From JAXLYX01 sp046351215 (GTDB lineage: Bacteria > Myxococcota_A > Polyangia > Polyangiales > Houyiibacteriaceae): a stretch of DNA of 64,000 bases. Shown here in pieces: positions 53,782-63,268 of the stretch. The stretch is taken from positions 310,001 to 374,000 of the forward strand of contig JAXLYX010000007.1 in assembly GCA_046351215.1 (NCBI GenBank), written 5' to 3'. The position numbers and the translations under genes are program-made. Positions within the stretch are counted from its first letter, which is position 1, and the number at the start of each line of letters is the position of its first letter. A model generated the notes under the pieces. The model saw nothing but the letters and a program-made list of their open reading frames with translations, searched no databases and was not told the DNA's origin.

Positions 53782-54747
53782 TCATCCCCCGAGGTAGCGG
53801 GGGTCGGACGGGAGCAGCGAGAGCGCGTCCCGGATCTCGCTGTAGCGGGTGCCGACCGAGGCGGGCGCGACCCCGTACCGACGCGCCACCGAGGCCTGCG
53901 TGGTGCCCGGACGCTCGTGGAGGAGCGCGATGGCGTACTCGACCGCGGCCGCGTAGACGGCGGGCTTCACCACGCGCAGGCGTCGGCCGTCCGAGAAATC
54001 CTCCCAGAGCTTGCGGGCCGCGGCCCGCTGCACGGCGTCGTAGCCGGCGGCGCGCATCGCACCTTCGAAGTGCACGCGGACCGCCTCCGCCCGCTCGTCC
54101 GACTCCGCCCGGCTCGCGTCCGCGCTCTTCGCGCTGCTCTCGGGGACCCGCGTCGGCGCGCCCTTCTCGAGCCAGACCAGGAGGTCCCGATGCGGCCGCT
54201 TGCGCGGCGCGAGGTCGACCGCCTTGCGCCCGAGCGCGCGTGCCTCGTCGAGGTGCCCGAGACGCCCGAGGCAATGCGCGAGGGAGGCGAGCACTTCGTC
54301 GTGATCCCCGGCGAGCGAGTGCGCCATGCGCAGATGGGACTCCGCCTTCTCGGGACGATCGAGCGCGACGTCGAGCAGGTGGCCGAGGTTGTGGTGGTAC
54401 CAACCGATGCGCGGCGCGCAGCGGATCGCGCGCTGGTACGCGCCGATCGCCGCGCGGTAGTGACCGAGCAGGGCCTGGCAGAGGCCCATCATCGCGTGCG
54501 CCCCGTCGTCGTCCGGATCGGCCGCGATGACCTTCCGGAGGTGGAGCGCCGCACGCCACGGATGCCCTTCGAGCTCGATCTCGGCGAGGTGGCGATGCGC
54601 GAAGAGCGCGTCTTCGCTGCCCTCGTCCGCGAGCTCGAGGATGCGGTCGAGGATGGGGATGGCCATACGACCTCCGCCGTTCCTCCCGAGCGCCCGCTCC
54701 GCCTGATCACGGAGACGAGCGATCTGCGCCTCTCCGGTATCGCTCAT
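53782..54747 (-). CDS. TPR protein with C-terminal HTH-like domain
   Basis: 321 residues. TPR units cover about residues 25-200 (AALHLRKVIAADPDDDGAHA, YRAAIGAYQRAIRCAPRIGW). The last 70 residues (VVKPAVYAAAVEYAIALLHE, TTQASVARRYGVAPASVGTR) look like a helix-turn-helix of the type in DUF6398-related proteins. A sensor-regulator combining protein-protein contact with DNA binding is possible. The ATG at 54747 is chosen as the beginning of the conserved part. Confidence 0.72.
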   Translation of the reverse strand: MSDTGEAQIARLRDQAERALGRNGGGRMAIPILDRILELADEGSEDALFAHRHLAEIELEGHPWRAALHLRKVIAADPDDDGAHAMMGLCQALLGHYRAAIGAYQRAIRCAPRIGWYHHNLGHLLDVALDRPEKAESHLRMAHSLAGDHDEVLASLAHCLGRLGHLDEARALGRKAVDLAPRKRPHRDLLVWLEKGAPTRVPESSAKSADASRAESDERAEAVRVHFEGAMRAAGYDAVQRAAARKLWEDFSDGRRLRVVKPAVYAAAVEYAIALLHERPGTTQASVARRYGVAPASVGTRYSEIRDALSLLPSDPRYLGG

Positions 54748-54858
54748 CGAGGGTCCTATAACTGCACGGCCAGCGGAGGGCAAGCGTGCGCGGCGATGAC
54801 GCGGTGCGTAGCCGCGGAGCCGCGCCTTCGACGGCCGACCGAGGCCGCCTCGACCGGC

Positions 54859-55602
54859 TCAGGCCGTGCGCTCGAGGATGGCGACGAGGAAGCCGCCGAA
54901 GTAACGCAGGGGCGAATCGCAGGCCTTGCGCTCGGCGAGCTCGAAGGCCTTGCCGACGACCGGGAGCTTGTGCACGAACGCCGCCGGCGTGACGACGCGG
55001 ACGCCCCGATAGCCGACGAGGCGGACGCCGGGCGGGAGGATGCGCGGGATCACGTGGGGAGCGTCCCAGCGCGTGTACATGTCCGCCTCGGTGCGGCCGT
55101 CGCTGATCCGCTGGGGGCCCGCGACCTTCTTCGCGAGGTAGCGGAGGGAGAGCGGATTGTAGAACTCGAGGATCATGTGCCCGCCGGGGCGAGTGACGCG
55201 CTTGGCCTCGGCGAGCGCCTTGCCGATGTCCGGCACGTGGGCGAGGACCTTGAAGCTGTAGCAGAGGTCGAAGCTCGCATCCTCGAACGGGAGCTCCGTC
55301 ACCGAGCCGACGCGGACCGAGAGACCGCGCTGGCGTGCCTTCTCGATCATGCCCTCGGACAGGTCGATGCCCTCGGCCTGCTTCGCGGCGGGGGCGATGC
55401 GTCCGAGGATGAGGCCCGTGCCACAGCCGAGCTCGAGCACCCGCTTGCCGCGCGCGTACGGCATCACGATGTCGACCTCGAGGTCGTCGATGAGGCCGTG
55501 GTAGCCACGACCGCGCTCGCGCTCGTACCACCCCGCGAAGTCGTCGTAGTACGCCTTGGCGTTGGTCTCGGTGCCCCTCGATTCGGCTGCCGTCTTGCTC
55601 AT
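54859..55602 (-). CDS. Class I SAM-dependent methyltransferase
   Basis: 247 residues with the SAM loop VLELGCGTGLILGRI, acidic AEGIDLSEGMI, and motif II-like ASFDLCYSFKVLAHV. The start of the chain (YYDDFAGWYERERGRGYHGL) fits a small-molecule or lipid methyltransferase. It lies 33 bases after a glycosyltransferase gene on the same strand, suggesting modification of the same glycolipid or glycan. Substrate unknown. Confidence 0.88.
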   Translation of the reverse strand: MSKTAAESRGTETNAKAYYDDFAGWYERERGRGYHGLIDDLEVDIVMPYARGKRVLELGCGTGLILGRIAPAAKQAEGIDLSEGMIEKARQRGLSVRVGSVTELPFEDASFDLCYSFKVLAHVPDIGKALAEAKRVTRPGGHMILEFYNPLSLRYLAKKVAGPQRISDGRTEADMYTRWDAPHVIPRILPPGVRLVGYRGVRVVTPAAFVHKLPVVGKAFELAERKACDSPLRYFGGFLVAILERTA

Positions 55603-55635
55603 GGGTGCGGGACGTGACGCAGAAGGGCCGTTCGG

Positions 55636-56745
55636 TCAACCGAGCAGGGAGTCGTAGAGCGCCTCGTAGGAGGCCGCCATGGGCCCCGGGGTGAAGCGCT
55701 CGAGCACGGCGGAGCGCCCGCGCGTGCCGAGCGCCTGCCGGGCGCCCTCGTCGTCGAAGAGCCCTCGGATCTCGGCCGACAGGGCCTCCACCTCGACCTC
55801 GACGGCGCGGGCGGCCCCGCCCTCGGCGAGCTCCTCGGCGGGCGTCCCCCGACCGACCAGGACGGGGCGGGCGAGCGACATGGCCTCGAGGATCACGAGC
55901 GGGTAGTCCATCTTCGCGTAGAGGGTGTCCGACGGGAGGGCGACGACGTCCGCGGCCCCGAGGAGGTCGTGGATGCGGCGCGTCTCGCCGACCCAGGTCG
56001 TCCGCCCCTCGAGACCGAGCTCGCGGGCGAGCCCCCGCAGCTCGGCTTCCTTCTCCTTCGCGTGCGGGGTCTTCGCACGGCAGGCCATCACGAGCCGGAC
56101 GTCGGGCCGCGAGGCCGCGGCCAGCGCCCGCAACGTGACCTCGGCCCCCTTCCCGAACTCCAGATCGCCGGGGTAGACGAGGACGGGCGCGTCCGACGGA
56201 AGCTCGAAGCACGCCCGGGCCTCGCGGCGCGCGTCGGCCGACAGCGGCTCGAGGGGCGCGATGGCCGGCGGGATGCGACGAAGGCGCCCTTCCGCGACTC
56301 CCCGCTCGAGGAAGGTCCGGCGGGAGTGCTCGGACAGGACCACGTTCACGTCCGCGAAGAGCACCTTCGCGAGCTCCACGTCGGCGCGCGGGATGCTGCA
56401 GATCGTGTGGACCGTCGGCTTGCGACGCAGGCCCTTCACCAGCTTCGCCGCCGCGCCGCTCCTCGCGTTCGGTGCGAAGAAGTAGTGGTGGAGCGCCTCC
56501 GGCGCGACGGCGAGCCGCGCGAGCACGCGGGCGTTGTCGAAGACCGAGGGGGCGAACGAGCCCTCCCCCGCCGGCGGATAGACTCCCGTGGCGCGGCCCT
56601 TCGGGAGGGCCGCCGGGGCCCCCTTGCGGCCCATGACGACCGGCACGTGACGCGCCAGGTTCGACGCCAGATCCCGCACCAGGTTCTTGCTGCTGTCGTT
56701 CCAGGGAGGCTCGACCGGCTTCGACACGAAGAGGATGTCCGCCAT
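55636..56745 (-). CDS. GT4-type glycosyltransferase
   Basis: 369 residues, GT-B fold. The C-terminal domain has VLVYPGDLEFGKGAEVTLRA and the donor-binding region YAKMDYPLVILEAMSLARPV with the EAM motif and Asp/Glu pair typical of GT4. Probably cytoplasmic and peripheral. It is upstream of the methyltransferase gene in a likely two-gene operon. Confidence 0.85.
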   Translation of the reverse strand: MADILFVSKPVEPPWNDSSKNLVRDLASNLARHVPVVMGRKGAPAALPKGRATGVYPPAGEGSFAPSVFDNARVLARLAVAPEALHHYFFAPNARSGAAAKLVKGLRRKPTVHTICSIPRADVELAKVLFADVNVVLSEHSRRTFLERGVAEGRLRRIPPAIAPLEPLSADARREARACFELPSDAPVLVYPGDLEFGKGAEVTLRALAAASRPDVRLVMACRAKTPHAKEKEAELRGLARELGLEGRTTWVGETRRIHDLLGAADVVALPSDTLYAKMDYPLVILEAMSLARPVLVGRGTPAEELAEGGAARAVEVEVEALSAEIRGLFDDEGARQALGTRGRSAVLERFTPGPMAASYEALYDSLLG

Positions 56746-56837
56746 GGCGCGACCCTCTACGCGAGCTTGCCCTGGGCGGCAACACGCCCGATCCTGTCGG
56801 CGCCGGGGGGAGCGACGTCCACCCGGACGAGGTCACG

Positions 56838-57464
56838 ATGTCGAACGACGACGACGAGCGCGAGCCACGGGACGCCGAGGACGAAGACGAGGAGCTCGAG
56901 CGCGAACGCGAGCGGGAGGCGCGCCGGCGACGCCGGAACAGCAGCATCGAGGGCATGTTCCGGGACTCGTTCCGCAAGGCCGTCGAGCGTGGCCTCGAGG
57001 CGAGCATCGGAACCCTGCGGACCACCGAGAACGTCGTGCGGGGCGTCGTCGGCGAGGGAACGCTCGGCAAGGAGCTCTCCTCGTACCTCTTCACGCAGAT
57101 CGACGAGACGAAGAACGTCATGATCCGCGCCGTCGCCGGCGAGGTCCGCGAGTTCCTCGATCAGACGGATATCTCGAAGGAGCTCCAGCGCGCCCTGACC
57201 GCGCTCTCGTTCGAGGTCCGGATGGAGATCCGCTTCATCCCGAACGACAAGGGCGAGCTGAAGCCCGAGGTGAAGTCGAAGGCCGTCCCCCGGGCCGTCC
57301 GGAAGGATCGCGAGCGAGACACGGATCGCGAGCGAGACCGGGAGCGGGAGCGGGAGCGAGAACGGCGCGGGGCGCCCTCGAGCCGACGTACCGAAGCGCT
57401 CGAGGAAGACGAAGACGATCTCGACGAGCCCTCGAGCAGCGGCTTCGACGACGACGACGGTTGA
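56838..57464 (+). CDS. Charged, low-complexity protein of unknown function
   Basis: 208 residues. Both ends are highly charged (ELEREREREARRRRRNS near the start, then RERDTDRERDRERERERE near residue 165); the middle (SIEGMFRDSFRKAVERGLEA, IGTLRTTENVVRGVVGEGTL, YLFTQIDETKNVMIRAVAGE) is helical and may be the conserved core. The end repeats alternate Arg and Glu over about 20 residues. Probably myxobacterial; function unknown. Same strand as the heme genes, which start 55 bases later. Confidence 0.78.
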   Translation: MSNDDDEREPRDAEDEDEELEREREREARRRRRNSSIEGMFRDSFRKAVERGLEASIGTLRTTENVVRGVVGEGTLGKELSSYLFTQIDETKNVMIRAVAGEVREFLDQTDISKELQRALTALSFEVRMEIRFIPNDKGELKPEVKSKAVPRAVRKDRERDTDRERDRERERERERRGAPSSRRTEALEEDEDDLDEPSSSGFDDDDG

Positions 57465-57519
57465 TTCGGGCCCTCCGGGCGCACGTTGCAGGGCCCCCCT
57501 CTCGTATTAGGATGGGCCG

Positions 57520-59058
57520 GTGCCACGCGCTGGAAAAGTCTATCTCCTCGGCGCCGGGCCGGGTGATCCCGAGCTCGTCACGGCGCGGGCGCTCCGCCGT
57601 CTCGCCGAAGCGGACGTGGTCCTCTACGACGCGCTCGTGCATCCGGACATCCTCACGCACGCACGCACGGGCGTCGAGCTCGTCTTCGTGGGCAAGCGCG
57701 GAGGACAGCCGAGCGTGCGTCAGGCCGCGATCAACGCCCGCCTCGTCGACGAGGCCCGCGCGGGCCGCATCGTCGCCCGTCTGAAGGGGGGCGACCCCTA
57801 CCTCTTCGGCCGGGGCTCCGAGGAGGCGGAATACCTACACGAGCACGGGATCGCGTTCGAGGTCGTTCCCGGCGTCCCCTCGCCGATCGCGGCGACCGCC
57901 TACGCCGGGCTCTCCCTCACGCATCGGGATCTCGCCTCGAGCGTCGCCTACATCACGGCCACGGAGTCCGACGAGAAGGAGCGCACGAGCCACGACTGGG
58001 CGAAGCTCGCGACCGCGACGCAGACCCTCGTGATCTTCATGGGCGTGCGGAAGCTCCGGACGCAGATGGAGCTGCTCGCTCGTCACGGACGCAGCCCGGA
58101 GACCCCGGTCGCCGTGATCCAGAACGCGTCGAAGCCGGAGCAGAAGACGGTGGTCGGCACGGTCGCGACCATCGCGGACCTCGTCGACCGGGCAGGCATC
58201 GGCATGCCTGCGTTGACGATCGTCGGCGAGGTGGTGCGGCTCCGAGAGCACCTGCGCTGGTTCGACACGCGCCCCCTCTTCGGCCGGCGCGTGCTCGTGA
58301 CCCGCGCGCAGGAACAGGCGAGCACCGTCTCGCGGATGCTCCGCGACGCCGGCGCGGAGCCCGTCGAGGCCCCCACGATCCGCATCGTGGCCCCCGCCGA
58401 TCCCGCCCCGCTCCGCGAGGCCGCGAAGCGCGTCGCGGACTACGACTACGTCGTCTTCACGAGCCAGAACGCCGTCGAGCGCTTCTTCGAGGCCCTCGAC
58501 GAGGCCTCGCTCGACGCCCGCGCGCTCGCGCGTGCACGCGTGGGCTCCGTCGGCCCGAAGACCACGGAGGCCCTCCGTGCGCGAGGGATCCGCCCCGATA
58601 CGAGCCCGGCGAAGGACTTCCACGGAGAGGCCATGGCGGCTGCCGTCCTCCGCGAGCTCGACGGCAAGCAGGGCGCGCGCGTGCTCCTGCCACGCGCACG
58701 GATCGCACGCGACACCCTCCCCGACACACTGCGCGCCGCCGGGATCGCGGTCGACACCGTCGTCGCCTACGACACCGTGCCGCCCTCCGCCGAGGAGGCC
58801 GAGCGCATCCGCTCGCTCTTCCGCGAAGGTGCGCTCGACGCGGTGCTCTTCACGTCGTCGTCCACCGTGGAGAACCTGGTCGAGGTGCTGGGCCCCGACG
58901 CGAACGAGCGGCTCCGTTCGGTCGTCACCGCCTCGATCGGCCCCGTCACGAGCGACACGGCCGAGAAGCTCGGCATCCGCATCGACGTCACCGCTCCCTC
59001 CTCGACCACGGCGGCCCTCGTCGCGGCGCTCGAGGAGCGCTTCTCCCACGACGACTGA
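57520..59058 (+). CDS. cobA-hemD: Fused uroporphyrinogen-III C-methyltransferase and uroporphyrinogen-III synthase
   Basis: 512 residues. The N-terminal 250 match CobA/SUMT: VYLLGAGPGDPELVTARALR, ARLKGGDPYLFGRG, VVPGVPSPIAATAYAGLSLT. The rest is a HemD-type bilobed synthase (VFTSQNAVERFFEALD, VLFTSSSTVENLVEVLG). It therefore makes uroporphyrinogen III and methylates it to precorrin-2, feeding siroheme or B12, while hemB follows. GTG start at 57520; an upstream ATG at 57512 is in another frame. Confidence 0.95.
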   Translation: MPRAGKVYLLGAGPGDPELVTARALRRLAEADVVLYDALVHPDILTHARTGVELVFVGKRGGQPSVRQAAINARLVDEARAGRIVARLKGGDPYLFGRGSEEAEYLHEHGIAFEVVPGVPSPIAATAYAGLSLTHRDLASSVAYITATESDEKERTSHDWAKLATATQTLVIFMGVRKLRTQMELLARHGRSPETPVAVIQNASKPEQKTVVGTVATIADLVDRAGIGMPALTIVGEVVRLREHLRWFDTRPLFGRRVLVTRAQEQASTVSRMLRDAGAEPVEAPTIRIVAPADPAPLREAAKRVADYDYVVFTSQNAVERFFEALDEASLDARALARARVGSVGPKTTEALRARGIRPDTSPAKDFHGEAMAAAVLRELDGKQGARVLLPRARIARDTLPDTLRAAGIAVDTVVAYDTVPPSAEEAERIRSLFREGALDAVLFTSSSTVENLVEVLGPDANERLRSVVTASIGPVTSDTAEKLGIRIDVTAPSSTTAALVAALEERFSHDD

Positions 59059-59065
59059 GGCATCC

Positions 59066-60061
<996 letters not shown>

Positions 60062-60095
60062 GCCGACGCCTCGCGGGCGCGCCGACCCCTTCCCC

Positions 60096-60614
60096 GTGAG
60101 CGAGCCCACGAACGAGGACGGCGCGAGCGAAGGAGACGGGGAGATCCTCGGGCTCCCGCCCGACGTCGACCTCCCCGACGCACGCCTGCGCACGGTGGCC
60201 GCCTGCGTGGTGCTCCCCCTCTCGTTGCTGCTCTTCGCGGCCCCCTCCATGGCGGCGCGGGCGTTCGCGCTCGCGGGCGTCGCGGCCTCGGTCTTCTGGC
60301 TGCGGGCCGCGGGCCGCGCGCGGCGGGAGGCGGCGAGCGCTCCACCGTCGTCGCTCCGCCTCGATCCCGAGGGGCTCGAGCTCGTCGAAGCAGGGGTCTC
60401 CGCACGTCTGCCCTGGACGGCGGTGGTCGACGTCGAGGTCGACGACGCCGCCGTCGGGATCCGCGTGGTCTCCTCGGACGGGACGAGCGTCCTCGTCCGC
60501 CCGGGGTACGGCCGGCTCGGGTTGGTCGAGCTCCACGAGAGGATCGTTACGTGGTGGCGCCGATCGACGTCCCCGGCCTCCGAACCCGGTGCACGGGCCG
60601 CCGACCATGGCTAA
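60096..60614 (+). CDS. Small membrane protein of unknown function
   Basis: 172 residues. Two hydrophobic segments near residues 35-70 (VAACVVLPLSLLLFAAPSMA, FALAGVAASVFWLRAAG) followed by a soluble PH-like beta domain (LPWTAVVDVEVDDAAVGIRV). GTG start at 60096. No recognised function. It lies 34 bases after hemB and just before clpS. Confidence 0.7.
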   Translation: MSEPTNEDGASEGDGEILGLPPDVDLPDARLRTVAACVVLPLSLLLFAAPSMAARAFALAGVAASVFWLRAAGRARREAASAPPSSLRLDPEGLELVEAGVSARLPWTAVVDVEVDDAAVGIRVVSSDGTSVLVRPGYGRLGLVELHERIVTWWRRSTSPASEPGARAADHG

Positions 60615-60623
60615 CATGCACCC

Positions 60624-60953
60624 ATGCCCGGCCGGTTCGAAGAAGAGGACGGAGTCGTCGTCGAGAGGCGCACCGATCTCGCGCCGAAGAAGCCCCGTCT
60701 CTACAAGGTGCTGATGCACAACGACGACTACACGACGCGGGAGTTCGTCGTGTTCGTCCTCGAGACCGTGTTCCATCGCGCCGAGCCCGAGGCGGTGCAG
60801 ATCATGCTGCACGTCCACCACAACGGCGTGGGCATCGCGGGCGTCTACACCCGCGACATCGCCGAGACGAAGATCGAGATGGTCGAGCGCATGGCCCGCG
60901 AGCAGGAATATCCGCTCAGGCTCTCCATGGAACCCGAGGAAGACGAGGACTGA
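60624..60953 (+). CDS. clpS: ATP-dependent Clp protease adaptor ClpS
   Basis: 109 residues. Core motifs are intact: LYKVLMHNDDYTTREFVVFV (N-degron pocket with NDDYT), VFHRAEPEAVQIMLHVHHNG and VGIAGVYTRDIAETKI. ClpS binds proteins with Phe, Tyr, Trp or Leu at the N-terminus and hands them to ClpA. It is 19 bases before clpA, as usual. Confidence 0.97.
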   Translation: MPGRFEEEDGVVVERRTDLAPKKPRLYKVLMHNDDYTTREFVVFVLETVFHRAEPEAVQIMLHVHHNGVGIAGVYTRDIAETKIEMVERMAREQEYPLRLSMEPEEDED

Positions 60954-60972
60954 GTCCTCGCGGAGGCTGAAG

Positions 60973-63261
60973 GTGGCAGGACCCGTCATCGCCAAGGAGC
61001 TCCAGCAGACGCTGCGCAAGGCCTTCGAGCAGGCGGCCCGCGAGCGGCACGAATACGTCACGCTCGAGCACCTCCTGCTCGTCCTCTGCGACGATCCGAA
61101 GGCGGGCAAGGCCATCGACGCGTGCGGAGGGAACCGCGGCCGACTGAAGTCGCGTCTCTCCGCCTTCATCGCCGCCAACGTCATGAGCATCCCGGGCGAC
61201 GTGGACTTCGAGCCCCAGCAGACCCTCGGCGTCGAGCGCGTCCTGCAGCGCGCGGCCATCCACGCGATCTCGTCGGACATGAAGGTCATCGACGGGGCGA
61301 ACGTCCTCGTCCAGCTCTACAAGGAAGAGGACTCCCACGCGGTCTACTTGCTCCAGCAAGAAGGCGTGAGCCAGTTCGACCTCAAGCAGTACATCGCCCA
61401 CGGCATCGCCCCGGACGGCGGGAGCGACATCGAGCGCGTCGGCGGACAGGAGCCGGGCGACGAGGGCGACGAGGAAGAGGGCGGAGGCGCGCCCGGACGC
61501 GATCCGCTCGAGGCCTACACGACGGACCTCGTGGCGGAGGCCGTCGCAGGCCGCATCGATCCCCTCGTCGGCCGCGAGCTCGAGGTCGAGCGCACCATCC
61601 AGATCCTCTGCCGGCGCCGCAAGAACAACCCGGTGTACGTCGGCGAGCCGGGCGTCGGCAAGACGGCCATCGCCGAGGGGCTCGCGCTCCGCATCCACGA
61701 AGGCCGCGTTCCCGCGGTGCTCGCGGACGCGAAGGTCTACGCGCTCGACATGGGCGCCCTCCTCGCGGGCACGAAGTTCCGCGGTCAGTTCGAAGAGCGC
61801 CTGAAGGGCGTGATGAAGCGTCTCGAGGAGATCCCGAACGCCATCCTCTTCATCGACGAGCTGCACACGATCGTCGGCGCCGGCGCGACGAGCGGCGGCT
61901 CGATGGATGCCTCGAACATCCTCAAGCCCTCGCTCTCGTCGGGGAAGCTGCGCTGCATCGGCTCGACGACCTACGCCGACTTCAAGCATCTCGAGCGCGA
62001 CCGAGCCCTCGCCCGTCGCTTCCAGAAGATCGACGTCAACGAGCCCTCCGTCGAGGAGACCATCGAGATCCTCCGCGGGCTCAAGCCCAAGTACGAAGAG
62101 CACCACGGCGTCACGTACGACGACGAGGCCATCGACGCCTGCGCCCGCCTCGCGGCGAAGCACATCGTCGATCGCCACCTGCCGGACAAGGCCATCGACG
62201 TGATGGACGAGTGCGGCTCGTACGACCGCATGAAGGCCGAGGCCGACCGGAAGCGCCGCGTCACGGCCGAGGACGTGCAGCGCGTCGTCAGCAAGATGGC
62301 GCGCGTCCCCGTGGAGGCGGTGACGGCGAACGAGCGGGATCGCATCCGCGATCTCGAGCCGGCCCTCCGTCGCGTGATCTACGGGCAGGACGAGGCGATC
62401 GAGAACCTCGTCAGCGCCATCACCCTCTCCCGCGCCGGGCTGCGCGCCGAGCAGAAGCCGATCGGCTCGTTCCTCTTCGCGGGCCCGACGGGCGTCGGCA
62501 AGACGGAGCTCGCGAAGCAGCTCGCGAAGACGCTCGGCGTCGAGCTCCTCCGCTTCGACATGAGCGAGTACGGCGAGCGGCACTCCGTCTCCCGCCTCAT
62601 CGGCGCGCCGCCGGGCTACGTGGGCTTCGACCAGGGCGGCCTGCTCACCGATGCCGTGCGCAAGCACCCGCATTCCGTCGTCATCCTCGACGAGATCGAG
62701 AAGGCCCATCCGGAGATCTTCAACATCCTCCTGCAGGTGATGGACCACGCGAAGCTCACGGACAACAACGGGCGCGAGGCGGACTTCCGCAACGTGATCC
62801 TGGTGCTCACGACGAACGCGGGCGCCTTCGAGTCGCAGGAGAAGGTCGTCGGCTTCGGCCAGACGGGCTCCGGGACCGCGTTCGCCGAGTCGAAGGCGAA
62901 GGCCGCCCTCGAGCGCACGTTCACGCCGGAGTTCCGCAACCGCCTCGACGCCATCGTCTATTTCCGTGGCCTCTCGAAGGAGATCATCCGCAAGGTCGTC
63001 GACAAGGAGATCCGTCTGCTCGAGGAGCAGCTCTCCCAGAAGCGGATCCGGGTCGAGCTCACGGAGGCCGCGCGCGAATGGCTCGCGGAGCACGGCTACG
63101 ATCCCAAGATGGGCGCGCGCCCCATGGCTCGCCTGGTGGAGCGCGAGCTGAAGAAGCCGGTGGCGAAGGCCCTCGTCTACGGCGATCTGCCGGAGGGAGG
63201 CCTCGTCCGGGCGGACGCGGGCACGGAGCACCTCGTCCTCGCCTTCGAGAAGACGAACTGA
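60973..63261 (+). CDS. clpA: ATP-dependent Clp protease ATPase subunit ClpA
   Basis: 762 residues, normal for ClpA. N-domain (about 1-150), first AAA with Walker A GEPGVGKT (about 224) and Walker B LFIDELHT, second AAA with Walker A GPTGVGKT (about 504) and VILDEIEK. The ClpP-binding loop region has VVGFGQTG instead of the E. coli IGL. GTG start at 60973 is supported by GGAGG 6 bases before it. It unfolds substrates for ClpP, which is not in the window. Confidence 0.97.
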   Translation: MAGPVIAKELQQTLRKAFEQAARERHEYVTLEHLLLVLCDDPKAGKAIDACGGNRGRLKSRLSAFIAANVMSIPGDVDFEPQQTLGVERVLQRAAIHAISSDMKVIDGANVLVQLYKEEDSHAVYLLQQEGVSQFDLKQYIAHGIAPDGGSDIERVGGQEPGDEGDEEEGGGAPGRDPLEAYTTDLVAEAVAGRIDPLVGRELEVERTIQILCRRRKNNPVYVGEPGVGKTAIAEGLALRIHEGRVPAVLADAKVYALDMGALLAGTKFRGQFEERLKGVMKRLEEIPNAILFIDELHTIVGAGATSGGSMDASNILKPSLSSGKLRCIGSTTYADFKHLERDRALARRFQKIDVNEPSVEETIEILRGLKPKYEEHHGVTYDDEAIDACARLAAKHIVDRHLPDKAIDVMDECGSYDRMKAEADRKRRVTAEDVQRVVSKMARVPVEAVTANERDRIRDLEPALRRVIYGQDEAIENLVSAITLSRAGLRAEQKPIGSFLFAGPTGVGKTELAKQLAKTLGVELLRFDMSEYGERHSVSRLIGAPPGYVGFDQGGLLTDAVRKHPHSVVILDEIEKAHPEIFNILLQVMDHAKLTDNNGREADFRNVILVLTTNAGAFESQEKVVGFGQTGSGTAFAESKAKAALERTFTPEFRNRLDAIVYFRGLSKEIIRKVVDKEIRLLEEQLSQKRIRVELTEAAREWLAEHGYDPKMGARPMARLVERELKKPVAKALVYGDLPEGGLVRADAGTEHLVLAFEKTN

Positions 63262-63268
63262 CCGCCAC

